Positions 52,649-62,205 are shown, counted from the stretch's first letter. The stretch: DNA of 64,000 bases from Armatimonadetes bacterium Uphvl-Ar2 (GCA_002162095.1 CP021424.1:1612001-1676000), one strand, 5' to 3'. Numbers and translations are program-made. Notes: a model not told the origin generated them from the sequence alone.

Positions 52649-53624
52649 CTATCGGGCTTCGCTAAGTAGTGCTCGGAGTGCCGGGGCGACCGTCTCGCGC
52701 CACTGCGACCAGGTGTGCCCTTCAGGTCGGTCTTGCCGGTGCACCACATTCTGGTGCCGCACCAGCGCATCGCCCACCGCCGGAAAGCCCTCGTAGGTCC
52801 CCCCATCAATGGCCAGCCGCGCCCCTTGAGCCCCGCCGCCTGCGCCAAGATCGGCTCCGCCCACAGGGAAGGCGACTGCGCGTGCACCATCCCGAAGGTC
52901 TCCGGCATGCGCGTCCCCGCCCGCAGCGAGATCAAGCCCCCCAGGCTCGCCCCGCCCATCAGCGTGTGCTCTCGCCGCGCCACCGCGCCGGTGGTTTGCC
53001 GCACCCACGGCAATAGGCGCGCCCCCACAAACGCCAAGTACGGGTCCGGCTCCTTCCAATAATCGCGTTCTCGGTTCGGGCTGGTCACCAGCACCAGCAC
53101 CACCGGCGGCAGTTGCCGGGCCGCGACCAGGTTCTGCACCTGGTTGGGGAGCTTCGCGTATTCCGCGTAACCCGACCCGTCGTTGTAGATCAGCACCGGC
53201 ATGTCCCGGGCATCCTGGGGCGGCCGCCACATCTCCACCGCGTACGCATAGCCTTCCTTGGAAGTCAAAGTCGTCTTGATCTGCCCCAGTTGCGGCGGGC
53301 GGGGGGCTGCACCGGGGCCACGGCGCGGTAGTCCGGCCCGGTCCAGTTGGAGTTTTCGCCGCCCAGCCCGTTGGGGCCGCGCGCGGCGCGGGGGTCTAGC
53401 TGCCACACCCCGTCCACCACAAATTTGTATTCAATGCGGGCGTCGCGGGGCACATCTACGGTCACGCTCCACTGCCCATTCGCCGCCTTGGTGAGGGGCA
53501 TATCGCGCTCCCAGCCCCGCAGGTCGCCGCGCATCACCACCGCCTTCGCCGCCGGGGCGTGAATCTCGAACTTCGCCGGATACATAGGTGCCGGAGCCAT
53601 GAGAGCGAGAACTGCGCAAATCAT
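52649..53624 (-). CDS. Exported esterase with CBM48-like domain (enterochelin-esterase type), two one-base frameshifts
   Basis: Three frames make one protein of about 325 residues. The first has a signal peptide (MICAVLALMAPAPMYPA) and an AMPK-beta/CBM48-like domain (FEIHAPAAKAVVMRGDLRGW, WSVTVDVPRDARIEYKFVVDG); the second has the esterase core MPVLIYNDGSGYAEY and GGASLGGLISLRAG with the nucleophile Ser; the third has DGGTYEGFPAVGDAL and the His in EGHTWSQW. Breaks are at a C6 run (G6 at 53301-53306) and a GGGG run (C4 at 52822-52825). CATAAT six bases before the ATG at 53624 sets the start. Related to IroE/Fes-type or feruloyl esterases; the substrate is unknown. Confidence 0.82.
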
Positions 53625-53647
53625 GCCCTTATTATGCAAAGGAATAA

Positions 53648-53682
53648 AAAAGAACGCCTCTCCCGCAGGGGAAAGGCGTTCT
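53648..53682 (-). terminator. Rho-independent terminator of rpsO-pnp
   Basis: On the minus strand AGAACGCCT and AGGCGTTCT form a stem around a GC-rich loop, followed by a run of T (TTTTTTATT). It lies 22 bases after the pnp stop codon. Confidence 0.9.
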
Positions 53683-53703
53683 CGATTTCAAGCCAACGAA
53701 GGC

Positions 53704-56202
53704 TTAGCGGCGCGGGCGGAAGCGCGCGTTCATTTCGTCGTCGCGCTTGCGGGTCGGGAAGTCGTCCGGCACGTCGGGCACGGTGTCGTCATCCCGTCGG
53801 CTTCGCTCCGGTCGGTCCGATCGCTCGGCTCGTTCGGGTCGCTCGGCTCGTTCCGGGCGGTCGCCACGGTCCGATCGCTCGCTGCGCTCGGTTCGGTCGC
53901 CATCAGAGAATCGGCTGCTGCGCTCGCCTCGGTCTCGATCACGGCCTCCGCGATCTCGATCTCGGTCGCCGCCGCGTCCACCGCGGTCGCGGTCACGTCC
54001 GCCACGGTCTCGGTCGCCACCTCGTCCGCCGCGATCACGTCCGCCTCGGTCGCCGCCCGGGAAGTCGCCAGTGCTTTCGCGCGGCGGTTCCTTTCCGCTC
54101 AGGATCGGGTGATCCGGGTTCAGGCCCAGGGCCGTCAGGTTCACGCGGCCTTGGCTGTCGACTTCGTCCACCTTCACCTTGATCACGTCGCCCACAGCAA
54201 CGAGGTCATCGGGTCGGCGCACTTGCACGGTGCTCAGCTTTTCGGTCGGCACCATGCCGTCGCGGCCACCGGGCATCTCCACGAACGCCCCGCGCCCAAT
54301 GATGCGCGTGACCGGACCGGAGAACTCGGTGCCCACTTCCAGGCTGGCGGTGCTGGCCTTGACCATCGCCACGGCGCGCTCCACGGCTTCGCCGGTATCG
54401 GCACCCACCACCACGCGGCCATCCTGTTGCACGTCAATGTTCGCGCCGGTGGCTTCCGTGATCTTGCGGATGTTGGCACCACCAGGGCCGATCAGAGCGC
54501 CAATCTTGCTGGGCTCGATCTTGACCGATTCGACGCGTGGCGTGCGGCCGTTGTCGGCGCGCGGCTCGCTGATTTCCGCTTCAATGCAGTCCAGCAGGGC
54601 GAAGCGGGCCTTCTTGGCTTGGGCCAGCGCATCGGCCAGCACCTTCGCCGGAATCCCGTCCAGCTTGGTGTCCAGCTGCAGGGCGGTGATGCCCTCGCGG
54701 GTCCCGGCCACCTTGAAGTCCATGTCGCCGCAGAAGTCTTCGATGCCTTGGATGTCCGTCAGCACCACAAACTTCTTGCCGTCGCTCATGAGGCCCATGG
54801 CAATCCCGGCCACCGGCGCCTTGATCGGCACGCCGGCGTCCATCAACGCGAGGGTGGAACCGCACACGCTGGCCATGGAGGTGGAACCGTTGGATTCCAG
54901 AACTTCGGAGATCACCTGGATCGAGAACGGATATTCGGGGTTGTCCACCGGCACCACGGCGCGCAGGGCACGCTCGGCCAAGGCCCCGTGACCCACTTCG
55001 CGGCGGCCTACGCCCCGCAGGGGTCGCACTTCACCCACCGAGTACGGGGGGAAGTTGTAGTAGTGCATGTAGCGCTGTTCCTTGGTGACTTCATCCAGCG
55101 GGGTATCGAGCGATTGCGCATCGCCCGGCAGGCCCAGCGTACAGATGGAGAGCACTTGGGTTTGGCCACGGGTGAACAGGCCGGAGCCGTGCACACGGGG
55201 GAGCAGACCGGCGATGGCTTCGAGCGGGCGAATTTCGTCCACCTTGCGGCCGTCCGGGCGCTTGCCGTCTTCGATGATGAACTTGCGGATGGTGTCCTTG
55301 ATCGCCTTGTCCACGGCCCCCGGGATCGCCTTCTTCATGGCGTCATCACCGGCGTACTTTTCTTGGTACTTGGAAATCAGTTCCTTGGCCAGGTCGTCCA
55401 TCGCGGATTCGCGCTTGGCCTTGTCCGGGTCGAAGATGCCGCTCGAGATGGTCTTGGCTTCCTTCTTCTTGATCTCATCGACCAGGGTGGTGTCAGCCTT
55501 GTCCAGGATCGGCTCACGCTTGTCCTTGCCCGCCTTCTTGGCAAACTTCTCGATTTCGCCGCAGATGACCTTGATCATCTTGTGGGCAAACTCCAGGGCT
55601 TCGGTCATGCGGTCTTCGCTGACTTCGCTGGCCCCGGCTTCCACCATGCTGATGGCACCCTTGTGGCCCGCCACCGCGAGGTCAATCTTGCTCTTGGCCA
55701 GTTCTTCGTGAGTGGGGAACACCACGAATTCGCCGTCCACGTCGGCCACCCGCACGCCGGCCACCGGGCCCGCAAACGGGATGTCCGAGACCGCGAGGGC
55801 CACACCCGCCGCCGTGATGGCGAGGGCATCGGGGGACGAGGACTTGTCCACGCTGAACGCCATGGTGATGACCTGCACGTCGTTGCGCATGCCCTTCGGG
55901 AACAGCGGTCGAATCGGGCGGTCAATCAGGCGACTGGTGAGGATGGCGCGGTCCGAGGGTCGGCCACCGCGCTTGTTGTAGCCACCGGGAATGCGGCCGA
56001 TGGCGTAGCGCCGCTCTTCGAAATCACAAACGAGCGGCAGGAAGTCGATGCCCTCGCGGGCCGTCTTGGACATGGTCGCCGTGGCGAGAACAACGGTTTC
56101 GCCGAGACCAACGAGGACCGAACCGCCCGCCTGGTTGGCTACGCGGCCAGTCTCGAGGCTGAGGGTTTTGCCCCCCACCTCGAAGGTGTGGTTATGAATC
56201 AT
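53704..56202 (-). CDS. pnp: Polynucleotide phosphorylase with long Arg/Gly/Asp-rich C-terminal tail
   Basis: A 3'-5' phosphorolytic exoribonuclease and degradosome component. The 832-residue protein has two RNase PH domains (first with FLPLVCDFEERRYAIGRIPGG, second with MDFKVAGTREGITALQLD), the KH domain SKIGALIGPGGANIRKI and the S1 domain RIIGRGAFVEMPGGRDGMVP. After S1 (about residue 705) follows a tail of about 120 residues made of GGDRGGRDRGG-like and RPERAERPERAERS-like repeats. Such a tail is absent from E. coli PNPase. It follows rpsO by 31 bases, the conserved order rpsO-pnp. The long plus-strand frame over this gene is only its GC-skewed shadow. Confidence 0.97.
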   Translation of the reverse strand: MIHNHTFEVGGKTLSLETGRVANQAGGSVLVGLGETVVLATATMSKTAREGIDFLPLVCDFEERRYAIGRIPGGYNKRGGRPSDRAILTSRLIDRPIRPLFPKGMRNDVQVITMAFSVDKSSSPDALAITAAGVALAVSDIPFAGPVAGVRVADVDGEFVVFPTHEELAKSKIDLAVAGHKGAISMVEAGASEVSEDRMTEALEFAHKMIKVICGEIEKFAKKAGKDKREPILDKADTTLVDEIKKKEAKTISSGIFDPDKAKRESAMDDLAKELISKYQEKYAGDDAMKKAIPGAVDKAIKDTIRKFIIEDGKRPDGRKVDEIRPLEAIAGLLPRVHGSGLFTRGQTQVLSICTLGLPGDAQSLDTPLDEVTKEQRYMHYYNFPPYSVGEVRPLRGVGRREVGHGALAERALRAVVPVDNPEYPFSIQVISEVLESNGSTSMASVCGSTLALMDAGVPIKAPVAGIAMGLMSDGKKFVVLTDIQGIEDFCGDMDFKVAGTREGITALQLDTKLDGIPAKVLADALAQAKKARFALLDCIEAEISEPRADNGRTPRVESVKIEPSKIGALIGPGGANIRKITEATGANIDVQQDGRVVVGADTGEAVERAVAMVKASTASLEVGTEFSGPVTRIIGRGAFVEMPGGRDGMVPTEKLSTVQVRRPDDLVAVGDVIKVKVDEVDSQGRVNLTALGLNPDHPILSGKEPPRESTGDFPGGDRGGRDRGGRGGDRDRGGRDRDRGGRGGDRDRDRGGRDRDRGERSSRFSDGDRTERSERSDRGDRPERAERPERAERSDRPERSRRDDDTVPDVPDDFPTRKRDDEMNARFRPRR

Positions 56203-56233
56203 ATGGGTTTGGGGTTAGGGAAGGGCGAAGCGG

Positions 56234-56515
56234 TTACTTCGGACGGACTTCGCGGATGCCGAGCGCCTTGATCAGCTCGCGGTACTTTTCGATGTCCTTT
56301 GAGCGGAGATAACCTTCCAGACGGCGGCGGTTGCCCACCATCTTCAGGAGGCCCTGGCGGGAGTGGTAATCCTTCTTGTTGACCTTGAGGTGTTCGGTAA
56401 TCTGCTCAATGCGCTTCTGCAGCACCGCGATTTGCACCTCAACGGAGCCCGTGTCGCCTTCGTGGTGACCGAACTTACCAATGGTCTCTTTCTTCAACTG
56501 CGGATCGAGTGGCAT
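56234..56515 (-). CDS. rpsO: 30S ribosomal protein S15
   Basis: A 93-residue protein close to the usual 89. It has [41 protein letters not shown] and [12 protein letters not shown], which bind 16S rRNA helix 22. It is followed by pnp. The leader of about 130 bases between the promoter at 56653-56681 and the ATG is long for this genome and could host the known S15 autoregulation, though I did not identify a specific structure. Confidence 0.98.
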   Translation of the reverse strand: MPLDPQLKKETIGKFGHHEGDTGSVEVQIAVLQKRIEQITEHLKVNKKDYHSRQGLLKMVGNRRRLEGYLRSKDIEKYRELIKALGIREVRPK

Positions 56516-56652
56516 AGGTACTTACTGTTCCAGTGGCGGCCACCGGCTGGGCCAGTCCGCCATATTGAGGATCCGCTTCTTGCCGCTCTCGACCGCCCTC
56601 ACTCCAACTTGGAGAGCCGACGACAACGGCAACCGCTCGGATTCCTCTCGCC

Positions 56653-56681
56653 ATGATACTTCGCCCGAGGGTTTGAGGCAA
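56653..56681 (-). promoter_or_regulatory. Sigma-70 type promoter of rpsO-pnp
   Basis: On the minus strand TTGCCT (56681-56676) and TATCAT (56658-56653) are 17 bases apart. It leaves a leader of about 130 bases before rpsO, unlike the leaderless genes nearby. Confidence 0.55.
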
Positions 56682-56742
56682 GGACTGGACGCAGGAACGC
56701 CCACAAACCGGGCCCATTGGAGTTACACTAGGCGAGGCTCGT

Positions 56743-57729
56743 ATGCAGGTTCACGTCGTTGGCGCAGGAAGTTGGGGAACAGCTCTCACGCTGGTGCTGG
56801 CCCGGAATGGCCTGGATGTGCGGATCATCGGGCGCGATGAAGAGACCCTGGAAGCGCTGCGCAGCCGCCGCGAAAACCTGAGGTATTTGCCGGGGTTCTT
56901 GCTACCCAAGGAAGTCGAAGTCGGGGCCTGGGATGACCTTAGCCAACCGGCGGACATGACCGTGATCGCCGTACCCACTGCCGCCGTGGGTGAAGTGCTG
57001 GACGAACTGAAGGATCCGGGGCGGATCGTGATTGCCAGCAAGGGCCTGACGAACCACGGCGACGGCCTGCTGACCGACTTGTTGGAAGAGAAGTGCCCGG
57101 GCGTGGAAGTGGCGGCCCTGAGCGGACCCAACCTGGCCGTGGAACTCGCTCGGGGCATTCCGACCGTCGCCGTGGCCGCCAGCACCAATGAAGCCACGGC
57201 CGAGCGCGTGCGCGACGCCTTTATGAGTCGCACTTATCGGGTTTACGTGAGCGATGACATCCGTGGGGTGGAACTGGCGGGGGCGCTGAAGAACGTGCTG
57301 GCCATCGGCGCCGGAATGGGTGACGGTCTGGGGTTTGGCGATAACACCAAGGGCGCTTTGCTCGCCCGGGGGCTCAACGAGATGGCTCGATTGGGCATGA
57401 AAATGGGCGCGCGTCTGGATACCTTTATGGGGATTGCCGGGGTGGGTGACCTCTTTGCCACCGCCTCCAGCAAGCTCAGCCGCAACTACCGCGTGGGCTA
57501 TGCGCTGGGGCAGGGGCGGAGTCTGAGCGCGGCACTGGAAGAAGTCGGTCAGGTGGCGGAAGGCGTGCCGACCAGTGAACAAGCCCGGCGATTGGCGCTG
57601 AAATACGACGTTCCGATGCCCGTGCACGAGGTGCTGTGGCGGGTGATTACGGGTGAATACGAAGCCCGGACGGCGGTGCAAGCGCTGATGGAGCGCACCC
57701 CCAAGCGCGAAGGAGTGACTCTCTCTTGA
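56743..57729 (+). CDS. gpsA: Glycerol-3-phosphate dehydrogenase [NAD(P)+]
   Basis: Makes sn-glycerol 3-phosphate from dihydroxyacetone phosphate for phospholipid synthesis. The 328-residue protein has VVGAGSWGTALTLVLARNG for the cofactor, VIASKGL, LSGPNLAVELARGIPT, the catalytic Lys in ELAGALKNVLAIGAGMGDGL and GDNTKGALLARGL. TACACT lies 13 bases upstream of the ATG, with AGGCGAGG between. folK starts inside its stop codon (TTGA). Confidence 0.97.
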   Translation: MQVHVVGAGSWGTALTLVLARNGLDVRIIGRDEETLEALRSRRENLRYLPGFLLPKEVEVGAWDDLSQPADMTVIAVPTAAVGEVLDELKDPGRIVIASKGLTNHGDGLLTDLLEEKCPGVEVAALSGPNLAVELARGIPTVAVAASTNEATAERVRDAFMSRTYRVYVSDDIRGVELAGALKNVLAIGAGMGDGLGFGDNTKGALLARGLNEMARLGMKMGARLDTFMGIAGVGDLFATASSKLSRNYRVGYALGQGRSLSAALEEVGQVAEGVPTSEQARRLALKYDVPMPVHEVLWRVITGEYEARTAVQALMERTPKREGVTLS

Positions 57730-58139
57730 CGCCGGTCGTGATTGCCCTAGGGAGCAACCTGGGGGAACGTGAGGCGAACCTGGAACGCGGCCTGCAACTG
57801 CTAAGCGAAGCAGTGCGATGGGAGCGGGTGAGCACGTTCTTGGAGTCCGCGCCGATGTACGAGACAGACCAGCCGACCTTTCTCAACGCCGTAGCGAGGG
57901 GTGAAACGGCCATGGGGCCGATTGCGTTGTTCCGGATGCTGAAGGCGGTGGAGCAAGCCGTGGGGCGTACGCCGGGGCCGCGCTACGGTCCGCGGGTGCT
58001 GGACCTGGATTTGATCCAGTACGGCGTACTGGAACTTCGGAGCGACGTGGCCGAGGGTTTGGTGGTGCCGCACCCCCACGCCCGCGAGCGCGACTTTGTG
58101 ATGATTCCGTGGCGCGAAATTGACCCCTTAGTGGTTTGA
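57726..58139 (+). CDS. folK: 2-amino-4-hydroxy-6-hydroxymethyldihydropteridine pyrophosphokinase
   Basis: HPPK of folate synthesis, 137 residues. The family marks are IALGSNLGEREANLERGL, SAPMYETDQPTFLNAV, and GPRVLDLDLIQYG with the two metal-binding Asp residues, then VPHPHARERDFVM. The TTG start overlaps the gpsA stop by four bases. folB and folP are not in the window. Confidence 0.95.
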   Translation: MTPVVIALGSNLGEREANLERGLQLLSEAVRWERVSTFLESAPMYETDQPTFLNAVARGETAMGPIALFRMLKAVEQAVGRTPGPRYGPRVLDLDLIQYGVLELRSDVAEGLVVPHPHARERDFVMIPWREIDPLVV

Positions 58140-58142
58140 GCG

Positions 58143-58704
58143 CTAGCCCGAGAAGGGGAATTGGTCCACCGTTTGCCACTCGGGGCCGTTGACGCCGGCT
58201 GAGGCTCGCAAAAACTCGAGGCCACTAAGGGCGAAGCCGGGGAGAACCGGCGCGGGCGACATGCGCACGGCGCGGCCGAGTTCGCTGCGGGCCTTTTCTT
58301 GGGGGCTGCGCAGGCGGGCAAACTCAAATCCACCCAGAAACTCCGGTTGGGCGTCGCGGGGCGGCATCAGGGCTTGCAGTTCCTTGGCCACCGCCGCCAG
58401 AACGGCCACATCGGTGCCGAGGCCCACGGCCACCGACCGGGGCATGGTGGGGTTGGGCGCCGGGAGCCATTGATCACCGGTGACGGTGAGCGGGTTCGGC
58501 ACTTGCGCGAGCAGCGGGCGGGCCAATCCCGCCAGGCGCGCCTGCTCGTCCAGTCGGACTTCGCCGAGGTTGAGCACCGCGACCACCCACTCACTGGGCG
58601 GGATAAAGCGCACTTCGTCGGTGTTGGCGCGGCGGCGGAGCTCACTCTTGGCCCGGTCCAGGGCCGGATGCCATACCGCCGGGGGGGCGAAACCCGATCA
58701 CCAA
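58143..58704 (-). CDS. LigT/ThpR-like (2H phosphoesterase fold) protein with lost HxT motifs, probable frameshift
   Basis: The main frame contains EVRFIPPSEWVVAVLNLGEV and FEFARLRSPQEKA, which align with the two core segments of ThpR (VPPENLHLTLxFLGEV and PHLTLAR), but both catalytic HxT motifs are replaced (WVVAV and FEFAR). An N-terminal piece in another frame (LVIGFRPP) joins it across a C7 run (G7 at 58681-58687) if one base is removed, giving 186 residues with a TTG start at 58704. The start and the shift are uncertain. If real, it is a catalytically dead 2H family protein. It converges on folK. Confidence 0.6.
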
Positions 58705-58816
58705 CCGATTGACTGCGTCTATGGTTTCTTTGTAACACAAAACTTATCCCTATGTGCCGAGTTCTTGACATCTTGTTGACATTTTCTCGGGTCGGAATTG
58801 GTTAAGATGCGAGAGT

Positions 58817-60379
58817 ATGCCTGCCCTCGCGAGTGCCTTAGCCCTGATGATGACCGGCGCGGCCCCGGCCACGACTCTGCCCGCCTTGCCGCCCATGGCT
58901 TCGGGATACGTGTTCGAAGACCGCAACCGCAATCGCAAGCGCGACGCGGGCGAACCTGGTCTCGCCAACGTCAAGGTGAGCAACGGTCTTTCCATCACCA
59001 CCACCGACCGGGACGGGCGGTGGGCGCTGACTTACGACGAGTTCATGACCCCGTTCTTCGTCATCAAGCCGCGCGGCTGGATGACCCCGGTGGACGAGAA
59101 GCAGTTGCCTCAGTTCTATTACATCCACGCGCCGGAAGGGCTGCCCAAAACCCGTTACGGCGGCATGGAACCCACCGGTCCGCTCCCGGCAAGCATTGAC
59201 TTTCCGCTCCACCGGCAGAACGAGCCCGATAAGTTCAAGGCGATTGTCTTTGGTGATACGCAGCCGCGCGACCTGCGCGAAGTGGACTACATCGCCCGCG
59301 ACGTGGTGGAACCCCTGAAGGGCAACACCGAAGGGGCCATGTTCGGCGTGACGCTGGGCGATATCGTCTTCGACAATCTCGACGTGATGGAGCCGCTGGC
59401 GCACGTGATTGCCATGATCGGGCTGCCTTGGTACAACGTGCTGGGCAACCACGACATCAACTTCGACACGCCGGACGATGCGCGGGCGAATTCACGCTGG
59501 TTGAAGATTTACGGCCCGTCCTATTACTCCTTCGAGTACGGCGCGACTCACTTTGTGGCGCTGGACAACGTGTGGTGGCCGGGGGCCAACAACGGCGGCT
59601 ATACGGCCGCGCTCGGCCCGCGCCAGCTCGCCTGGCTGAAGGAAGATCTCCGCCGCGTGCCCGAAAACCAACTCGTGGTGCTGATGATGCACATCCCGAT
59701 CATGAGCATGCAAGACGCCGATAAGGCGGCGTTGTTTGAACTCATCAAGGACCGACCGTATGTGCTCTCTATGTCCGCGCACACGCACTTCCAGTCGCAT
59801 GAGTTCTTAGGCAAGGAGGAAGGCTGGCCGGGCCAAGGTGAACACCACCACGTGGTGACGGTGACGGCCTGCGGGAGTTGGTGGCAAGGCGCCCCGGACG
59901 AGCGCGGCATCCCCCACACCACGATGCGGGATGGTGCCCCCAACGGCTACCTGATCTACACCTTCGATGGCAATCAGTACAGCATGGAGTTCCGCGCAGC
60001 GGGTGCCCCCAGCAGCTACCAGATGAATATCTATGCCCCGGATGTGGCGTCTTCCGGTGACCAAGTCGAGATCATGACCAACGTCTTCGGCGGCTCGGAG
60101 CGAAGCAAGGTTGAGATTCGCATCGGCGGAGGCGAGTGGCAAACCATGACCAAGGCCAATGTGCAAGACCCCGTCTATCTGGCCACCTTTGAGCGCGACA
60201 AGGCCATCACGGCTCCTTATCGCCCGCTCCCGGGCGCGGTGAATTCCAACCACATCTGGCGGGCCGAACTCACGGTGCCAGCCGGCAAGGGGCTGGTGCC
60301 GGTTGAGGTCCGCACCACCGACATGTTTGGGCAGGTGTACCACGCCACGCGCGGCATTCGGTTGGTGGATAAGCGCTAG
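58817..60379 (+). CDS. Exported calcineurin-like metallophosphoesterase with MetallophosN/C-type flanking domains
   Basis: A 520-residue protein. The N-terminus is a weak signal peptide (LASALALMMTGAAPAT), followed by an SdrD/CnaB-like domain (GYVFEDRNRNRKRDAGEPGL), the phosphoesterase core with FGDTQPRD, TLGDIVFDN, LGNHDINFD, MMHIPI and SAHTHFQSHE, and a C-terminal beta domain. All dinuclear metal ligands are present. The substrate is unknown. TAAGAT (58803-58808) lies eight bases before the ATG. Convergent overlap of four bases with the amidase gene. Confidence 0.9.
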   Translation: MPALASALALMMTGAAPATTLPALPPMASGYVFEDRNRNRKRDAGEPGLANVKVSNGLSITTTDRDGRWALTYDEFMTPFFVIKPRGWMTPVDEKQLPQFYYIHAPEGLPKTRYGGMEPTGPLPASIDFPLHRQNEPDKFKAIVFGDTQPRDLREVDYIARDVVEPLKGNTEGAMFGVTLGDIVFDNLDVMEPLAHVIAMIGLPWYNVLGNHDINFDTPDDARANSRWLKIYGPSYYSFEYGATHFVALDNVWWPGANNGGYTAALGPRQLAWLKEDLRRVPENQLVVLMMHIPIMSMQDADKAALFELIKDRPYVLSMSAHTHFQSHEFLGKEEGWPGQGEHHHVVTVTACGSWWQGAPDERGIPHTTMRDGAPNGYLIYTFDGNQYSMEFRAAGAPSSYQMNIYAPDVASSGDQVEIMTNVFGGSERSKVEIRIGGGEWQTMTKANVQDPVYLATFERDKAITAPYRPLPGAVNSNHIWRAELTVPAGKGLVPVEVRTTDMFGQVYHATRGIRLVDKR

Positions 60380-61062
60380 TTCGTTGCCGGGTACTTGCGG
60401 AAAACGGCCTCGGCCGCATGGGTGATCGCCTGGGCATAGAGCAGCTGGTTCTCCCGCTTCTCGATCCAGGCCTCATCCTGCGGGTTGGTCAGCACCGCCA
60501 TCTCGATGAGCACCACCGGCACCTGGCTAAAGATGGAGCCGGTGAGGGCGCCTTGCCGTGCACCCACGGCCGTTTGCAAGTCCGTTTTGGGGCCGCGATC
60601 CCGGAGGTGGCCAGCGAGCTCACGCGCCAAGGCGGGGTGGAAGACGGCGGCGAACTTCTTGCTCTCGGCAATGACCTGGGCGCTGGGGCCAGTAACGCCG
60701 CGCACGGTGCCTTGCTGCGAAGGGTAGTAGGTGCTGAATCCGCGCCCGTCCGCCGCATCGCAGTGGAGGCGAATCACGTAGTTCGCCCCCACCTTGTTGC
60801 CGACCTCGGCCCGCTGCTGGTTGCGGACCATCTGGTTCATCGAATCCTTTGTGAGAACAACCGTCGCGCCCTTCCGCTTGAGATACTCCTTGAGCGAGAG
60901 ACCGATCTTCCAGCAGATTTCGAGCTCCGTCACGCGAGCCCCGCGCGTGCCGATGCCGACTTCGCTCGGGTGCCCCGGATCCACGACGATCGTCGTCCCG
61001 GCCAGGGGGCTGGGGGCCACGACCGGGGCCGAGGTGTGAACGGCAAGAAGTAAGGCTAGCAT
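60376..61062 (-). CDS. N-acetylmuramoyl-L-alanine amidase (amidase_3)
   Basis: Cleaves the amide bond between MurNAc and the stem peptide. The 228-residue exported protein has a short signal peptide (MLALLLAVHTSAPVVA), zinc ligands His31 in VVDPGH, a Glu in VTELEI, His100 in VIRLHCDA, and the catalytic Glu in VVLIEMAVLTN. It lacks AMIN or SPOR domains, resembling CwlD-type single-domain enzymes. CATAAT lies eight bases before the ATG. Confidence 0.93.
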   Translation of the reverse strand: MLALLLAVHTSAPVVAPSPLAGTTIVVDPGHPSEVGIGTRGARVTELEICWKIGLSLKEYLKRKGATVVLTKDSMNQMVRNQQRAEVGNKVGANYVIRLHCDAADGRGFSTYYPSQQGTVRGVTGPSAQVIAESKKFAAVFHPALARELAGHLRDRGPKTDLQTAVGARQGALTGSIFSQVPVVLIEMAVLTNPQDEAWIEKRENQLLYAQAITHAAEAVFRKYPATN

Positions 61063-61110
61063 CCCGCCCCATTATGGCGACCGCCCGAGTTATGCAAGAA
61101 TGGAAACGGT

Positions 61111-62205
61111 TTGGCGCGGGATTTTTGGGCAGAACGAGGGATCGCACTCGGCGAAGAGCAAGAAATCCGTATCCCCTTGACCCGTTCGTACAGCGGCGTC
61201 AGTCTGGAACTCCCCATCGTGGTGCGGCGGTCCGCCGAGCCCGGCCCCACGGTCTTCATAAGCGCGGCCGTGCATGGCGACGAGATTAACGGCACGGGCG
61301 TGGTGCAGCGTCTGGTGGTGGATCCGCCCTTCACGCTCAAGCGAGGCACACTCCTGCTGATTCCGGTGGTCAATCTCTTGGGGTTTGAACGGCACGACCG
61401 GTACTTGCCCGATCGTCGCGACCTCAACCGCTCTTTTCCCGGCACACCCACGGGGAGCCTGGCTAGCCGCATCGCGCACGTGGTCACCACCGAGATCATC
61501 GAGAATTGTGACTACGGGATTGACATCCACACGGCAGCGATTCGCCGCACCAACTTCCCGAACGTGCGTGCCGACCTGACCGACCGCCGCACGGCGGCCT
61601 TTGCCCGTGGCTTTGGGGCCGAGTTGTTGCTGAGTGGAGAGGGCCCGGACGGGAGTCTGCGCCGCGCCGCCTGCGAGCGGGGTTGCCCCACCTTTGTGGT
61701 GGAAGCCGGCGAAACGTGGAAGGTGGAGCCCGCGATTCTGGAGTTTGTAACCCAGGGGATCACGAACGCCCTCATCAAGCTCAACATGGTGGAAGGGGAG
61801 CGCGTGCTGCCGTCGTACCGCATCGAAACCGACACCACCAACTGGGTGCGGGCGCAAGAAGGGGGCTTCCTCCAGTTCCACGTGGCTCCCGGCGACCTGG
61901 TGCGGCGCGACCAGCCCCTGGCCACCAACCGCGCCCTTACCGGGCGGGTGCAAAACACGATTGTCAGCCCGGTAAACGGGGTGGTCGTCGGGATGACGAC
62001 CATGCCGAGCGTGGCCCCTGGCGATCCGGTTGTCCACCTGGCGTACTGCCGCCGAGGGGAACTGCTGCGGGTGGAGCAGACCCTGGACGAACTCTCGGAC
62101 GACAGCCTTTACGAGCGGCTGCGGGGAGAACTGGCCACCAACGTCACCGTCGTGGACTGGCACGACGATTTTGTGGTGGAAGAACTCCCCACCGAGCCCA
62201 ATTAG
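61111..62205 (+). CDS. AstE/AspA (succinylglutamate desuccinylase/aspartoacylase) family zinc deacylase
   Basis: A 364-residue M14-like protein. Zinc ligands are His55 and Glu58 in AAVHGDEING and His140 in YGIDIHTA; DRRDLNRSFPG and FVVEAGETW are the other family motifs. A C-terminal beta domain of about 110 residues (GDLVRRDQPLATN, SPVNGVVVGMT) is typical of this family. The TTG start at 61111 is the best in-frame choice; AAGAAT lies eight bases upstream. The real substrate is unknown. Overlaps the convergent serine hydrolase by four bases. Confidence 0.87.
   Translation: MARDFWAERGIALGEEQEIRIPLTRSYSGVSLELPIVVRRSAEPGPTVFISAAVHGDEINGTGVVQRLVVDPPFTLKRGTLLLIPVVNLLGFERHDRYLPDRRDLNRSFPGTPTGSLASRIAHVVTTEIIENCDYGIDIHTAAIRRTNFPNVRADLTDRRTAAFARGFGAELLLSGEGPDGSLRRAACERGCPTFVVEAGETWKVEPAILEFVTQGITNALIKLNMVEGERVLPSYRIETDTTNWVRAQEGGFLQFHVAPGDLVRRDQPLATNRALTGRVQNTIVSPVNGVVVGMTTMPSVAPGDPVVHLAYCRRGELLRVEQTLDELSDDSLYERLRGELATNVTVVDWHDDFVVEELPTEPN

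Noticed and set aside
54000-54080. Direct repeats at the 3' end of pnp as a CRISPR or satellite array
   Set aside because: The repeats are short, imperfect and in frame, and encode the RGG/RD tail of PNPase; there are no spacers.
53599-56271. A plus-strand open frame of 890 codons opposite pnp
   Set aside because: It mirrors the pnp codons, has low-complexity His/Arg/Val-rich composition, no domain and no start signal. High GC makes long antisense frames common here.
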